64,000 bases of DNA from JASBRS01 sp964496495 (GCA_964496495.1 CAZBZU010000012.1:3937-67936), one strand, 5' to 3'. Numbered from the stretch's first letter, positions 38,289 through 47,265 are shown. A program made the numbers and translations. Notes: generated by a model not told the origin, from the letters alone.

Positions 38289-39431
38289 ATGGAACAGACG
38301 ATCTATCGCGGCCTCGATGGCGTGCACATCGACACCACCACGATCAGCCGGATCGACGGGCAGCGCGGTGAGCTGATCTACCGCGGCTACGACATCCGCC
38401 AGCTGGCGGACAAGGCCAGCTTCGAGGAGGTCGCCTACCTGCTGTGGCACGACGACCTCCCGACCCGGCAGGAGCTGGACGCGTTCCACCACGACCTGGC
38501 GGCGAACTTCCCGGTGCCCGAGCCGGTGTTCGACGCCTTCCGCAGCATGCCCAGCGATGTCCATCCGATGCACGCCATCAGAACCGCCGTGTCGTTGCTG
38601 GGCGCACTCGACCACGAGGCCGAGGCCGTCGACGACGCCAACGTGCACCGCATCGGGCTCAAGCTGCTGGCGCAGTTCGCCACCTTCACCGCGGCCTACC
38701 AGCGCATCCGCAGTGGCAAGGAGCCGGTAGCGCCGGATCCCGCCCTGTCCGTGGCAGCCAATTTCCTCTACATGCTGAACGGCGAGCGCCCGACGCCTGC
38801 CGCCACCCGCGTAATGGATGTGGCCCTGGTGCTGCACGCCGAGCACGGGTCCAATGCCAGCGCCTTCGTGGCGCGCGCCACCGCGTCCACCCTGACGGAC
38901 GTGTACTCGGCGGTCGCCGCCGCGGTCGGCGCCCTCAAGGGGCCCCTGCACGGCGGCGCCAACGTCGGCGTGATGCAGGCGCTCGAGCGGATCGGCAGCA
39001 CCGCCGGGGTGGAACCCTACGTGCTGGAGATGCTCGACAAGCCCGGCGGGCGCGTCATGGGCTTCGGCCACCGCGTCTACAAGGTCATGGATCCGCGCGC
39101 CATCATCCTCAAGGACGTCGCTCACCACCTCGCCGAGGAGTCCGGCGACAGCAAGTGGTTCGAGATGAGCCTGGAGATGGAGCGCGTGATGGACCGCGAG
39201 ATGGAGAAGAAGGGCAAGCAGGTGAAGCCCAACGTGGACTTCTTCTCCGCCTCGGTCTACCGCATGCTGGGCCTACCGCGCGACATGTACACCCCGATCT
39301 TCGCGGTGTCGCGCATCAGCGGCTGGATGGCGCACCTCTACGAGCAGTACGCCAACAACCGCATCATGCGCCCGCGCCTGGTGTACGACGGCCCAACCGG
39401 CCTGATCTTCAAGCCCATCGAGCAGCGCTGA
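38289..39431 (+). CDS. gltA: Citrate synthase (type II, short form)
   Basis: Condenses acetyl-CoA and oxaloacetate, opening the TCA cycle. 380 aa from the ATG at 38289, preceded by GGAGG. Conserved blocks: LIYRGYDIRQLA, HAEHGSNASAF with a substrate His, KGPLHGGANVGVM with the catalytic His, GFGHRVYKVMDPRA with the oxaloacetate His, and NVDFFSASVYRMLGLP with the catalytic Asp, ending SRISGWMAHLYEQ. The length and motifs fit the Gram-positive/Thermus-type dimeric enzyme; some such enzymes also accept propionyl-CoA (methylcitrate synthase), which cannot be excluded here. Confidence 0.94.
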   Translation: MEQTIYRGLDGVHIDTTTISRIDGQRGELIYRGYDIRQLADKASFEEVAYLLWHDDLPTRQELDAFHHDLAANFPVPEPVFDAFRSMPSDVHPMHAIRTAVSLLGALDHEAEAVDDANVHRIGLKLLAQFATFTAAYQRIRSGKEPVAPDPALSVAANFLYMLNGERPTPAATRVMDVALVLHAEHGSNASAFVARATASTLTDVYSAVAAAVGALKGPLHGGANVGVMQALERIGSTAGVEPYVLEMLDKPGGRVMGFGHRVYKVMDPRAIILKDVAHHLAEESGDSKWFEMSLEMERVMDREMEKKGKQVKPNVDFFSASVYRMLGLPRDMYTPIFAVSRISGWMAHLYEQYANNRIMRPRLVYDGPTGLIFKPIEQR

Positions 39432-39435
39432 CCTC

Positions 39436-40584
39436 TCAGCTGCCCGCCGGCCGCCAGAGCCCCGCGAGGAACTCGCGAAGCCAGGCATCGTAGCTTCCCG
39501 GGTCGCGGTTCCACGCCTCGACGTGGTCGGCGCCAGCGACCCGGTGGTAGCTCACGGGCCCGGAAAGCCGCCTGGCGAAGGCGTCCACCGAGCCGATGGG
39601 CACGGTGCGGTCGTCGGTGCCGGCGATGAGCAGCACCGGCAGGCGCAGCCGCTCCGCGGTTCGGCGCTGGTCCAGGTCCCGCCAGCGCAGCCCGCTGCGC
39701 CAGGCCGCCACCCCCAGGCTGAGCCATGCCCACAGCCGCGCCAGCGGAAGGTGGGCCTCGCGAAGCCGTGCCACGGTGGCGGCCGCGGGGTCGACCAGCG
39801 GCGAGTCGAACAGCAGGCCGGCCAGGGCGGGCCCGGACTCGGGCCAGTGCTTGGCAGCCTCGAGCACCGCCGTGCCGCCCATCGACACCCCGAAGAGCGC
39901 CACCCGGCGCACGCCGCGCTCGGCGAGGAAGCGCACCCCGGCCAGCACGTCGCGGAACTCGCTGGCGCCGTAGTGGTAGAAGCCGTCCGGGCTGGGGGGC
40001 GCCCCGCGGTGGTTGCGGTAGGCGAGCACCAGCGCGCCCGAGCCGCCCTCGATCACCGCCGGCAGGAACCGCAGCGTCTCGGCGCGCTCGCCGCGCCTGC
40101 GGCCATGAACGATCACCACCGCCGCGTCCCCCCTGCCGGGCAGCCACCATGCCGCCAGCAGCCCCACGTGGCTCGGCACGCGGACGTCCTGGAACGGCAG
40201 GCCCAGGTCCTGCAGCGGATCCCGGCGATAGACGAAGGTGTCCAGGCGCGCCGCATCCCCGGCGCCGGGCGGCCGCCCTGCGAGAATCGTCAGCGGCCGC
40301 ACCACGACCCGGCCGTCGTCGATCTCCACCGGCCCCAGGCGACCGTGACCGCCGCCCCACAGCAGCGCGTAGCTGCCGGCGCGCCGGGTGTCGGCGAAGG
40401 GGCGGGGAGATGTCGGCGCGGGGAGCCTGACGCGGCCGTCCCGGTAGCCAAGCACCGTGAACTCGGGCAGCAGCGCATAGGCGCGAGGCACCAGCAGCAG
40501 GCTCGAGCCGCGCCACGCCAGCCCCGCGGCCAGCGCCACCAGCACCCCGAGCGCCGCCAACGCCACGACCGTCGCCAGGCCCAC
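39436..40584 (-). CDS. Membrane-anchored alpha/beta hydrolase
   Basis: 382 aa. One N-terminal TM helix (VVALAALGVLVALAAGLAWR) with no signal-peptidase site evident, then about 110 residues of beta-rich linker and an alpha/beta hydrolase domain. The triad is visible: Ser in the elbow GVSMGG, Asp in GTDDRTVP, His in ADHVEAW. The oxyanion segment is VIVHGRRRGERAE. It likely hydrolyses an ester or peptide at the outer membrane-facing side of the inner membrane. It follows purA by 40 bases on the same strand and converges with gltA (stops 4 bases apart). Confidence 0.87.
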   Translation of the reverse strand: MGLATVVALAALGVLVALAAGLAWRGSSLLLVPRAYALLPEFTVLGYRDGRVRLPAPTSPRPFADTRRAGSYALLWGGGHGRLGPVEIDDGRVVVRPLTILAGRPPGAGDAARLDTFVYRRDPLQDLGLPFQDVRVPSHVGLLAAWWLPGRGDAAVVIVHGRRRGERAETLRFLPAVIEGGSGALVLAYRNHRGAPPSPDGFYHYGASEFRDVLAGVRFLAERGVRRVALFGVSMGGTAVLEAAKHWPESGPALAGLLFDSPLVDPAAATVARLREAHLPLARLWAWLSLGVAAWRSGLRWRDLDQRRTAERLRLPVLLIAGTDDRTVPIGSVDAFARRLSGPVSYHRVAGADHVEAWNRDPGSYDAWLREFLAGLWRPAGS

Positions 40585-40624
40585 CGGCTCGCGCCTCAGC
40601 CTGGCGCCGCGACCGAGGCCGGCA

Positions 40625-41842
40625 TCAGGTGCCCCACCTCACCTCGCCGAAGGTGTCCTCGCGGCGGGGGCTGGTGGAGAACATCACCACCGGCGTCTCC
40701 GTCGCCTCCTCGATCAGCTCCAGGTAGTCGAGCACCTCGCGCGGCAGCGCGTCGCGGCGGCCCAGCCCCTCGAGCGGGCCCCAGCCGGGGACCTCGCGAT
40801 AGACCGGCTGCCCGTCCTGGTAGGCGACGCACACCTTGACGCTGTCCAGGCCGGACAGCACGTCGAGCTTGGTCACCACCAAGCCGTCGAAGCCGTTGAT
40901 CTCACAGGCATAGCGCAGCTGCACCAGGTCGAGCCAGCCGACGCGCCTGGGACGGCCGGTGGTGGTGCCGTACTCGTCCCACTGGTTCGAGCCACTGCCG
41001 CGCAGACGCAGCGCCATCCCCTCGTCCTCGATCTCCGTGAGGAACGGCCCGAAGCCGACTCGGGTGGTGAACGCCTTCACCACCCCGTGCACCGCGTCGA
41101 GCGCCTTGTGGCTGACGCCTGCCCCCACCACGATGCCGCCGACGGTGGGGTGGCTGCTGGTGACGAATGGGTAGGTCCCGTAGGCCAGGTCGAGCATCGT
41201 CCCCTGCCCCCCCTCGAACAGCACCCTCTCACCGCGCCGCAGCGCCGCGCGCAGCTCCTGGCCGGTGTCCCTCACCAGGCCGACCAGCCGCTCCCGGACC
41301 CCGGACAACGCCTGCATGGCGGTATCGACGTCGGTCCAGCCGACGCGCCGCGTGGAGTTGGGCTTCGCCTCCAGCAACCGGCTCAGCCGCTCGCGCAGGA
41401 CCGTCTCGTCCACCAGGTCGCCTGCTCGCAGCCCGACGCGGCGCGCCTTGTCGCTGTAGGCGGGACCGATGCCGCGCCCGGTGGTACCGACGAACCCACC
41501 GCCCTCATCGTTCTTGCGGTGGTGCGGCAGCACCAGGTGCGCCTCGTGCGAGATCCACACCTCGCCCGCGTCGCGCCGCTCAGCGAGCGCGTCCAGCTCC
41601 TCCACGAACGCCCAGGGATCGATCACCATGCCGCCGCCGAGCACCGACACCGGCCCGTCGTGCAGGGTGCCGCACGGCAGGTGGTGCAGCTTGAAGACGT
41701 CGCCGCCGACGACCACCGTGTGCCCGGCATTGGCACCGCCGGAGTAGCGCACCACGTAGTGCGACTCCGCCGCCAGCGCGTCCACTACCTTGCCCTTGCC
41801 CTCGTCACCCCACTGGGCGCCGAGGATCGCCACTCCCGGCAT
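40625..41842 (-). CDS. purA: Adenylosuccinate synthetase
   Basis: GTP-dependent ligation of IMP and aspartate in AMP synthesis. 405 aa. N-terminal GAQWGDEGKGK is the phosphate loop with the catalytic Asp, and GGANAGHTVV contains the catalytic His. GTTGRGIGPAYSDKARR, TTTGRPRRVGWLDL (IMP/aspartate loop) and VTKLDVLSG (guanine base) follow. The GGGAGGG ribosome site precedes the ATG; CATACT about 45 bases further up is a weak -10 candidate. The alpha/beta hydrolase follows in the same direction. Confidence 0.97.
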   Translation of the reverse strand: MPGVAILGAQWGDEGKGKVVDALAAESHYVVRYSGGANAGHTVVVGGDVFKLHHLPCGTLHDGPVSVLGGGMVIDPWAFVEELDALAERRDAGEVWISHEAHLVLPHHRKNDEGGGFVGTTGRGIGPAYSDKARRVGLRAGDLVDETVLRERLSRLLEAKPNSTRRVGWTDVDTAMQALSGVRERLVGLVRDTGQELRAALRRGERVLFEGGQGTMLDLAYGTYPFVTSSHPTVGGIVVGAGVSHKALDAVHGVVKAFTTRVGFGPFLTEIEDEGMALRLRGSGSNQWDEYGTTTGRPRRVGWLDLVQLRYACEINGFDGLVVTKLDVLSGLDSVKVCVAYQDGQPVYREVPGWGPLEGLGRRDALPREVLDYLELIEEATETPVVMFSTSPRREDTFGEVRWGT

Positions 41843-42071
41843 GCGCCCTCCCGCGCGCCTCCCGACGGCATCGCGCCCGCGGGAGACCAGCCGTCAGTAT
41901 GACACACGCGCCCGCCCCTCCAGGACGTGCGGAGGCACGCGGCGGCGGCCGGCGCGCGCGGCGGAGAGACGCCCCGCGAGGGCGCCCGCGGTGCCGCCGG
42001 CAGCACCTGGCCCGCGGGGGCCGAGCCGGCGCCGCGTTGCCGCCGTGCTGACGCCGCCACCGCCCGCGATG

Positions 42072-42077
42072 TAAGCT
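42072..42077 (+). promoter_or_regulatory. -10 box of the glutamine amidotransferase gene
   Basis: TAAGCT ends six bases before the GTG at 42084 with no ribosome site. Leaderless layout, though the hexamer is a weak match. Confidence 0.45.
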
Positions 42078-42083
42078 CACCCA

Positions 42084-42881
42084 GTGCCGGACGCTGCCCC
42101 CGACTCACGACCGCTCGTCCTGATGACCAGCAGCACCGTGCCGCGCGAGCGCGGCCTGCGCCGCAACGACGTCATCCAGGGCCACAACTACGCCATGGCG
42201 GTGGTGGCCGCCGGCGGCGTGCCGCTGGTGGCGCCCAACGTGGAGGCCACCCTGGCCGGTCGCTACGCCGACGGAGCCGACGCCTTGCTGCTCGCGGGCG
42301 GTCCCGATATCGACCCGTACCGCTTCGGTTCCAGCCCCGAACGCGACCTGGGGCAGGTGGACCGGCGCCGCGACGCCTTCGAGCTGGCGCTCTACCGCGC
42401 CTTCCGCGACCGCGGCAAGCCCGTCCTCGGCATCTGCCGCGGCATCCAGCTGATCAACGTGGCGCACGGCGGCAGCCTGCACCAACACCTGCCGAGCGTC
42501 CCTGGTACCGAGCAGCACGCCCAGAGAGACATCACCGGCGCCCCGCTGCAGCGCGTGGCGCTGGAGGCGGGATCGCGGCTTGCGGCCGCCTTCGGCGCAA
42601 CCTCGCTCGACGTCAACAGCTTCCACCACCAGGCGGTCGACCGCGTCGGCGAGGGGCTGCGCGCCGTCGCCCGCACGGGTGACGGCATCGTGGAGGCTCT
42701 GGAGCTGGACGGCGTCGGCGGCGCGGACCGAGACGCCTTCGTGGTGGCGGTGCAGTGGCACCCGGAGATGTGCTGGGACACGCACCCCGAGCACCACACC
42801 CCGTTCCGCATGCTGGTGGGAGCCTGCCGCGTGCGTCGCGGCGCCGCGGACGTGGTGAACGCCGCGCCAGCCGGGCGTTGA
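42084..42881 (+). CDS. Class I glutamine amidotransferase-like hydrolase (peptidase C26)
   Basis: 265 aa, related to gamma-glutamyl-GABA hydrolase (PuuD). The triad is complete: Cys in GICRGIQLIN, His and Glu in QWHPEM. LLLAGGPDIDPYRFG and the DVNSFHHQAVDRVG block are also family hallmarks. It would hydrolyse a gamma-glutamyl amide in the cytosol; no puuABC-type polyamine genes are nearby, so the substrate is uncertain. Its TGA stop lies inside the TTGACA of the following promoter. Confidence 0.9.
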   Translation: MPDAAPDSRPLVLMTSSTVPRERGLRRNDVIQGHNYAMAVVAAGGVPLVAPNVEATLAGRYADGADALLLAGGPDIDPYRFGSSPERDLGQVDRRRDAFELALYRAFRDRGKPVLGICRGIQLINVAHGGSLHQHLPSVPGTEQHAQRDITGAPLQRVALEAGSRLAAAFGATSLDVNSFHHQAVDRVGEGLRAVARTGDGIVEALELDGVGGADRDAFVVAVQWHPEMCWDTHPEHHTPFRMLVGACRVRRGAADVVNAAPAGR

Positions 42882-42905
42882 CAAGCTCCGGACGTCTGGT
42901 AGACT
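42878..42905 (+). promoter_or_regulatory. Promoter of the aroF-tyrA operon
   Basis: TTGACA (42878-42883), 16-base spacer, TAGACT (42900-42905). The -35 overlaps the stop codon of the upstream gene. The next ATG is 7 bases past the -10, opening a 43-codon ORF before aroF. Confidence 0.7.
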
Positions 42906-42912
42906 CCTGTCC

Positions 42913-43044
42913 ATGATTGTCGAGCCGGAAGGGGGTGGTGCCGTGGACGACGGCTATGGCTACCTGGCCCCAGCCACCCGTGCGGCCCGCGAGACGCGCG
43001 CCGCCCCGGCACACAGGCACGGCACCCCCAAGACGGCAGGCTGA
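42913..43044 (+). CDS. Short leaderless ORF upstream of aroF (possible leader peptide)
   Basis: 43 codons starting MIVEPEGGGAVDDGYGYLAP and ending KTAG. The ATG is 7 bases from a strong -10, the same spacing as bona fide leaderless genes here. Two Tyr codons lie four codons past an Asp pair, which is suggestive ahead of a Tyr/Phe-pathway operon but too few for a classical attenuator. CCGCACC/GGTGCGG arms between its stop and the aroF ribosome site could pair. It may be a real small protein, a regulatory leader or just the 5' end of the mRNA. Confidence 0.4.
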   Translation: MIVEPEGGGAVDDGYGYLAPATRAARETRAAPAHRHGTPKTAG

Positions 43045-43114
43045 CCTCGCGCCCGCACCGGCACGCGCCCGCCCTCGCCTCGCGGGTGCGGCCGCAGGAC
43101 GACGAGGAGATCCC

Positions 43115-44131
43115 ATGGTTGTCGTGATGCAGAAGGACGCCTCACCCGAGGCTGTGGATCGCGTGCTAGACGAGATCCGCTCGTTGGGCTTCACGCCGCA
43201 CGTCAGCGAGGGCGAGGAGCGCACCCTCATCGGCGCGATCGGCCCGTCCCCCACCGAGGAGGTCCGCGAGCACCTTCGGGCGCTCCACTACGTCGACACG
43301 GTGGTGCGGATCACCAAGCCCTACAAGCTGGCGTCGCGCGAGTTCCGCCACGACGACTCGACCGTGGCGGTGGGCAACGTCGTGGTCGGCGACGGGGCCT
43401 TCGTGGTGGCGGCCGGTCCCTGCGGCGTGGAGAGCCGCGAGCAGCTCACGGCCGCGGCCGAGATCGCCCGGCGGCACGGTGCGCGCATCCTGCGTGGCGG
43501 CGCCTTCAAGCCCCGCACCAGCCCCTACGCCTTCCAGGGCCTGGGCGAGGAAGGGCTGGCCCTGCTGGCCGAGGCGCGAGAGGCCACCGGCATGCCGATC
43601 GTCACCGAGGTCACCTCGCCGGAGCTGGTGGAGACCGTCGCCAGGACGGCCGACATGCTGCAGATCGGTGCCCGCAACACGCAGAACTTCGCGTTGCTGG
43701 CGGAGGCGGGCCGCAGCGCCAGGCCGGTGCTGTTCAAGCGCGGCATGTCCACCTCGGTCGGCGAGTACCTGCAGGCGGCCGAGTACATCCTCAGCCAGGG
43801 GAACCCCAACGTGGTGCTGTGCGAGCGCGGCATCCGCACCTTCGAGACCGCCACCCGTTTCACCCTCGACGTCAGCGCGGTGCCGGTGCTCAAGGAGGAG
43901 ACGCACCTGCCGGTCTGGGTCGATCCCAGCCACGCGGCCGGGCGCCGCAGCCTGGTGCCGTCGCTGGCGCTCGCCGCCGCGGCCGCAGGCGCGGACGGGC
44001 TCATCGTGGAGGTCCACGCCCACCCCGAGGAGGCGCGATCGGACGCCGCGCAGCAGCTCGACGAGGCCGACTTCGGGGCGCTCATGGATCGGCTGCGCGG
44101 CGTCGTCGCCGCGCTCGGGAAGGCCCTCTGA
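43115..44131 (+). CDS. aroF: DAHP synthase, type Ibeta with N-terminal ferredoxin-like domain
   Basis: Condenses PEP and erythrose 4-phosphate in the first shikimate-pathway step. 338 aa from the ATG at 43115 (GAGGAG upstream), the same architecture as the Thermotoga enzyme: ferredoxin-like regulatory domain (1-70) then the TIM barrel. Barrel motifs: AAGPCGVES, RGGAFKPRTSPYAFQG, LQIGARNTQNF, LFKRGMSTSVGEYL, CERGIRTFE, WVDPSHAAGRR and VEVHAHPEEARSD. In characterised homologues the N-domain confers Tyr/Phe inhibition, which is likely here. It is followed immediately by tyrA. Confidence 0.96.
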   Translation: MVVVMQKDASPEAVDRVLDEIRSLGFTPHVSEGEERTLIGAIGPSPTEEVREHLRALHYVDTVVRITKPYKLASREFRHDDSTVAVGNVVVGDGAFVVAAGPCGVESREQLTAAAEIARRHGARILRGGAFKPRTSPYAFQGLGEEGLALLAEAREATGMPIVTEVTSPELVETVARTADMLQIGARNTQNFALLAEAGRSARPVLFKRGMSTSVGEYLQAAEYILSQGNPNVVLCERGIRTFETATRFTLDVSAVPVLKEETHLPVWVDPSHAAGRRSLVPSLALAAAAAGADGLIVEVHAHPEEARSDAAQQLDEADFGALMDRLRGVVAALGKAL

Positions 44132-44132
44132 G

Positions 44133-45227
44133 GTGCGGCCGGCACCGCTCTTCGACACCGTCGTCATCGCCGGCGTCGGCCTGGTGGGCGGTTCGGTGGG
44201 CCTGGGGATGCGCCAGCGTTTCCTCACGCGCCGCACCATCGGCCTCGATCACGACCCCGCCGCGCTCGACGCCGCCCGAGGCCTGGGCGTGATCGACGAG
44301 TCGCGACTGCAGGTGGGTCCCTGGCTCGGAGAGGCCGATCTGGTGATCCTCGCCATCCCCGCCAGCGGGATCGCGCCGCTGGCCCTCGAGATGGCGCCGC
44401 ACCTCGACCCCGCGGCCATCGTCACCGACGTGGGCAGCGTCAAGGCAGCGATCGTCGCGGAGCTGCGAGGGCTGCGCTTCGTCGGCGGTCACCCGATGGC
44501 CGGCAGCGACCGGGCCGGCGTCCTCAACGCCGACGCGGCGCTGCTGGAGAACGCCGTGTGGGTGCTCACCCCCGACGACCGCACCGACCCTGCGGCGCTG
44601 GCGAGCGTGGAGGGCTTCGTGACGGCGCTGGGTGCCAGGCCGCTCCAGGTCGCTCCCGAGCGCCACGACCGGCTGGTGGCCACCGTTAGCCACCTGCCCT
44701 ACCTGGTGGCGGTCGCCCTCACCGCGCTGGTGGACCGCGGCGACGAGCGCGAGCTGACCATGTTGCTGGCGGCAGGCGGCTTCCGCGACCTCACCCGCGT
44801 CGCTTCCGGCAGCCCGCTGATGAGCCGCGACATGGTGAGCGGCAACCGCAGCGCGGTCGCGGTGGCGCTGCGCGCCTTCCGAAACGAGCTGGAGGCGCTG
44901 GAGGGGATGCTCGACGACGAGGAGGCGCTGCTCGCCCTGGCGCAAGCGGCCAAGCGCGTGCGCGACGGCATCCCTATCGTCCGGCGCAGCCTGCTTCCGG
45001 CGCGGCACGAGCTGGTGATCGCCGTGCCCGACCGCCCCGGCGAGCTGGCGCGCATCACCCGGGCGTTGGGCGACGCCGAGGTCAACATCAAGGACCTCGA
45101 GGTCCTGGGCATCCGCGAGGCCGGGGGCGCGGTGCGCATCGCGGTGGAGTCGGACGCCGCCCTCGGCCGCGCCCGCGAGGTCCTGCAACGGGCGGGCTAC
45201 GAGGCCCGCAGCCGCAACGGAGCCTGA
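44133..45227 (+). CDS. tyrA: Prephenate dehydrogenase with C-terminal ACT domain
   Basis: 364 aa from a GTG one base after the aroF stop, so coupled to it. It oxidatively decarboxylates prephenate to 4-hydroxyphenylpyruvate in tyrosine synthesis. The NAD Rossmann motif is GVGLVGGSVGLGM; prephenate-binding blocks are VTDVGSVKAAIV, GGHPMAGSDRAGV and SHLPYLVAVAL. Residues about 285-360 form an ACT domain (HELVIAVPDRPGELARITRA), expected to mediate end-product control. Together with AroF it forms a tyrosine-branch operon with two regulated enzymes. Confidence 0.95.
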   Translation: MRPAPLFDTVVIAGVGLVGGSVGLGMRQRFLTRRTIGLDHDPAALDAARGLGVIDESRLQVGPWLGEADLVILAIPASGIAPLALEMAPHLDPAAIVTDVGSVKAAIVAELRGLRFVGGHPMAGSDRAGVLNADAALLENAVWVLTPDDRTDPAALASVEGFVTALGARPLQVAPERHDRLVATVSHLPYLVAVALTALVDRGDERELTMLLAAGGFRDLTRVASGSPLMSRDMVSGNRSAVAVALRAFRNELEALEGMLDDEEALLALAQAAKRVRDGIPIVRRSLLPARHELVIAVPDRPGELARITRALGDAEVNIKDLEVLGIREAGGAVRIAVESDAALGRAREVLQRAGYEARSRNGA

Positions 45228-45246
45228 GGGCTCCCGGGACCACGCC

Positions 45247-45501
45247 ATGGCAGAGGGTCGCGACGAGCTGTTCGAGCTGGCCGTCAACCGTGCCGTGTCG
45301 GTGACCGACCGCCTGGCCACCGGCGCCGACCCTGCGGCGCGGCGGCGCGCCCTCGAGGTCTGGTACCTGAAGACGCGCTTCGCCCAGCGCTTGCGCTTCG
45401 ACGCGCTGCTCGCGGCGCTGGCGCGCCGCCCCGAAGGCGCCTGCCACTGGCAGGGCGGCGAGGGCGGCCGCTGGCTGCCGGGACCGCCTCCCAGGCCGTG
45501 A
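45247..45501 (+). CDS. Small hypothetical protein after tyrA
   Basis: 84 aa, 19 bases downstream of tyrA. The sequence is mostly helical (ELFELAVNRAVSVTDRLATG, RRRALEVWYLKTRFAQRLRF) with a Pro-rich tail. No membrane segment or known domain is recognised. Same-strand position suggests co-transcription with aroF-tyrA. Codon pattern looks like the neighbours, but short length leaves doubt. Confidence 0.55.
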   Translation: MAEGRDELFELAVNRAVSVTDRLATGADPAARRRALEVWYLKTRFAQRLRFDALLAALARRPEGACHWQGGEGGRWLPGPPPRP

Positions 45502-45507
45502 GCCCTG

Positions 45508-45529
45508 CCGCCCGGCGCGGATCGGGCGG
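45508..45529. terminator. Possible hairpin between convergent genes
   Basis: CCGCCCG and CGGGCGG arms with an 8-base loop between the small ORF after tyrA and the convergent lipoprotein gene. No T-run. Confidence 0.35.
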
Positions 45530-45541
45530 GCACCGCAAGGG

Positions 45542-45967
45542 TCAGTCGTCGATCGTCATGCGGTAGCGGCCGCTGCGGCCTTCCTGCACGATCACGACGT
45601 GGGCTTGCTGGCCCTCTCGCTCGTACACCACGATGATCCGGTCGGCTCGCCGCTGGTAGCTCCAGCGGTGCCAGCCGCGATCGCGCATGCGCCGGTCCAC
45701 GTCGCCGTAGACGCCGTAGAGCGAGGCATCGGAGCGAAAGGTGCTGTCGAAGTGGTGCGGGCCCGCGCTGCGCGAGATGACCACCACGCCGGGGAAGTCG
45801 AAGCGCAGGTTCAGGCGCGCCCAGAAGACGACATTTCCCTGGCCGTGGACCGTGGTCGACGATCCGGGCCGCACCGCGACGGTGCAGCCGCCGAGCAGGA
45901 GTGCCAGCGCCAGCGGCGCCAGCCACGCCAACCACGCACGGATGCCACGTCGGCGCGATGTTCGCAT
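45542..45967 (-). CDS. Predicted lipoprotein
   Basis: 141 aa. The basic N-terminus, hydrophobic stretch and lipobox LLGGC (Cys28) mark it as a lipoprotein attached to a membrane face after the signal is cut. The mature part is a small mixed alpha/beta domain (VFWARLNLRFDFPGVVVI, RMRDRGWHRWSYQRRADR, IIVVYEREGQQAHVVIV) with no family I recognise. GGAGG precedes the ATG. It may be monocistronic. The role is unknown. Confidence 0.82.
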   Translation of the reverse strand: MRTSRRRGIRAWLAWLAPLALALLLGGCTVAVRPGSSTTVHGQGNVVFWARLNLRFDFPGVVVISRSAGPHHFDSTFRSDASLYGVYGDVDRRMRDRGWHRWSYQRRADRIIVVYEREGQQAHVVIVQEGRSGRYRMTIDD

Positions 45968-46275
45968 GTCGATCCTCCCATCCGCGCGAGCGCCGGAAGC
46001 GGGCGCGCCGGGCGAGCTGGCCCGCCTGGCGAGGGCGCCCGGCGGGCGCTCCGGTCGCCGTCATGGTAGGCACGCCGGCTCCCCCGGCCGTGAGTCTGCC
46101 TTCAGCGCTCCTTCACGGGCGCAGCGCCGTGGACGCCTCCGGGGGCAGGTCATCACTGGCGTCGGCGGCCACGCGGCGGCCGGCGGACGGCGGCCACGCG
46201 GCGCCGGCCCGGTAGGCCCGCGGCCGTGACGGCAGCGGGACATGTCGCTGGTGCGCGGTGCGCTATCCTTGCCGC
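45968..46275. other. Divergent intergenic region, lipoprotein / moaA
   Basis: About 300 bases. It holds the lipoprotein ribosome site, a weak TACCAT -10 candidate on the minus strand (46063-46068) and the moaA -10 box (46264-46269). No further gene, and no convincing molybdenum-cofactor riboswitch-like structure, was noticed by eye. Confidence 0.5.
46264..46269 (+). promoter_or_regulatory. -10 box of moaA
   Basis: TATCCT ends six bases before the ATG at 46276; no ribosome site. Leaderless layout. Confidence 0.55.
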
Positions 46276-47265
46276 ATGTCGGGCGAGCGGGTGCGGCTGA
46301 TGGACCGCTATGGCCGGGTGGTGCGCGACCTGCGGGTGAGCGTCACTCCCCGCTGCAACTTCCGTTGCCACTACTGCGATCCCTTGGGCGCGGGCGCGCA
46401 CGAGCCGCCCGGCACCCTCGGCGTGGCGCAGGTCGGCACCGTGTTACGGGCAGCCACCGCCCTGGGAATGACGTCGGTGCGCTTCACCGGCGGCGAGCCG
46501 CTGCTGCGCAAGGAGCTCCCGGCGATGATCCGCATCGCCAAGGGGCTGGGCCTGCCGGACGTGGCGGCCACCACCAACGCCAGCGCCCTCGAGCGGCGGC
46601 TGCCCGAGCTGCGCGAGGCGGGCCTCGACCGCCTCAACATCTCGCTCGACGCTCTCGACCCCGGGGTCTTCCGCGAGATCACCCAGGGGGGCGACGTCGC
46701 ACGCGTCTGGCGCGGCATCGAGGCGGCGGTGGACGCCGGCATGACGCCGGTGAAGATCAACACCGTGGTGATGCGCGGCCTCAATGACGGCGAGATCGAA
46801 GGGCTGGCTCGGCTCACCGAAGCACGCCCCTTCCACGTCCGCTTCATCGAGTACATGCACCTGAACAACGCCCGGGCCTCGGACTACCGCCAGTCCTTCC
46901 TCGCCGGCAAGGACATCCGTGCGCGCGTCGAGGCCGCCTACGGGCCGCTCGAGCCGGTCGATACCGACCCCTCGGCGCCCGCGCGGCTGTTCCGGGTGCC
47001 CGGGTGGGCGGGCGCGATAGGCTTCATCAACCCCGTCAGCGAGCCGTTCTGCGGAGCTTGCAGCCGCATGCGTGTTACCTCCGACGGCATGCTTCGGCCG
47101 TGCCTGCTCACCGATCGCGAGCTCGAGCTGCACTGCGCCCTCGCCGCCGACGACCCCGTCGAGGCGGTGATCGAGCGCTTCCTGGTAGCCGCCCATCGCA
47201 AGGTTGCCTCGGGCGTCACCTCGCCCACCGAACGTCCCCGCACCATGGTCGCCATCGGCGGCTGA
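46276..47265 (+). CDS. moaA: GTP 3',8-cyclase MoaA
   Basis: Radical-SAM enzyme for the first step of molybdenum cofactor synthesis. 329 aa from the ATG at 46276. The N-terminal cluster motif is C27-x3-C31-x2-C34 (CNFRCHYC); SAM-site motifs are RFTGGEPLLRKEL and NISLDAL. The second 4Fe-4S cluster uses CGACSRMRVTSDG and a Cys in LRPCLL. The protein ends IGG, the required C-terminal Gly-Gly. An earlier in-frame start is ignored because the promoter would lie inside it. No other moa gene is in the window. Confidence 0.95.
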   Translation: MSGERVRLMDRYGRVVRDLRVSVTPRCNFRCHYCDPLGAGAHEPPGTLGVAQVGTVLRAATALGMTSVRFTGGEPLLRKELPAMIRIAKGLGLPDVAATTNASALERRLPELREAGLDRLNISLDALDPGVFREITQGGDVARVWRGIEAAVDAGMTPVKINTVVMRGLNDGEIEGLARLTEARPFHVRFIEYMHLNNARASDYRQSFLAGKDIRARVEAAYGPLEPVDTDPSAPARLFRVPGWAGAIGFINPVSEPFCGACSRMRVTSDGMLRPCLLTDRELELHCALAADDPVEAVIERFLVAAHRKVASGVTSPTERPRTMVAIGG

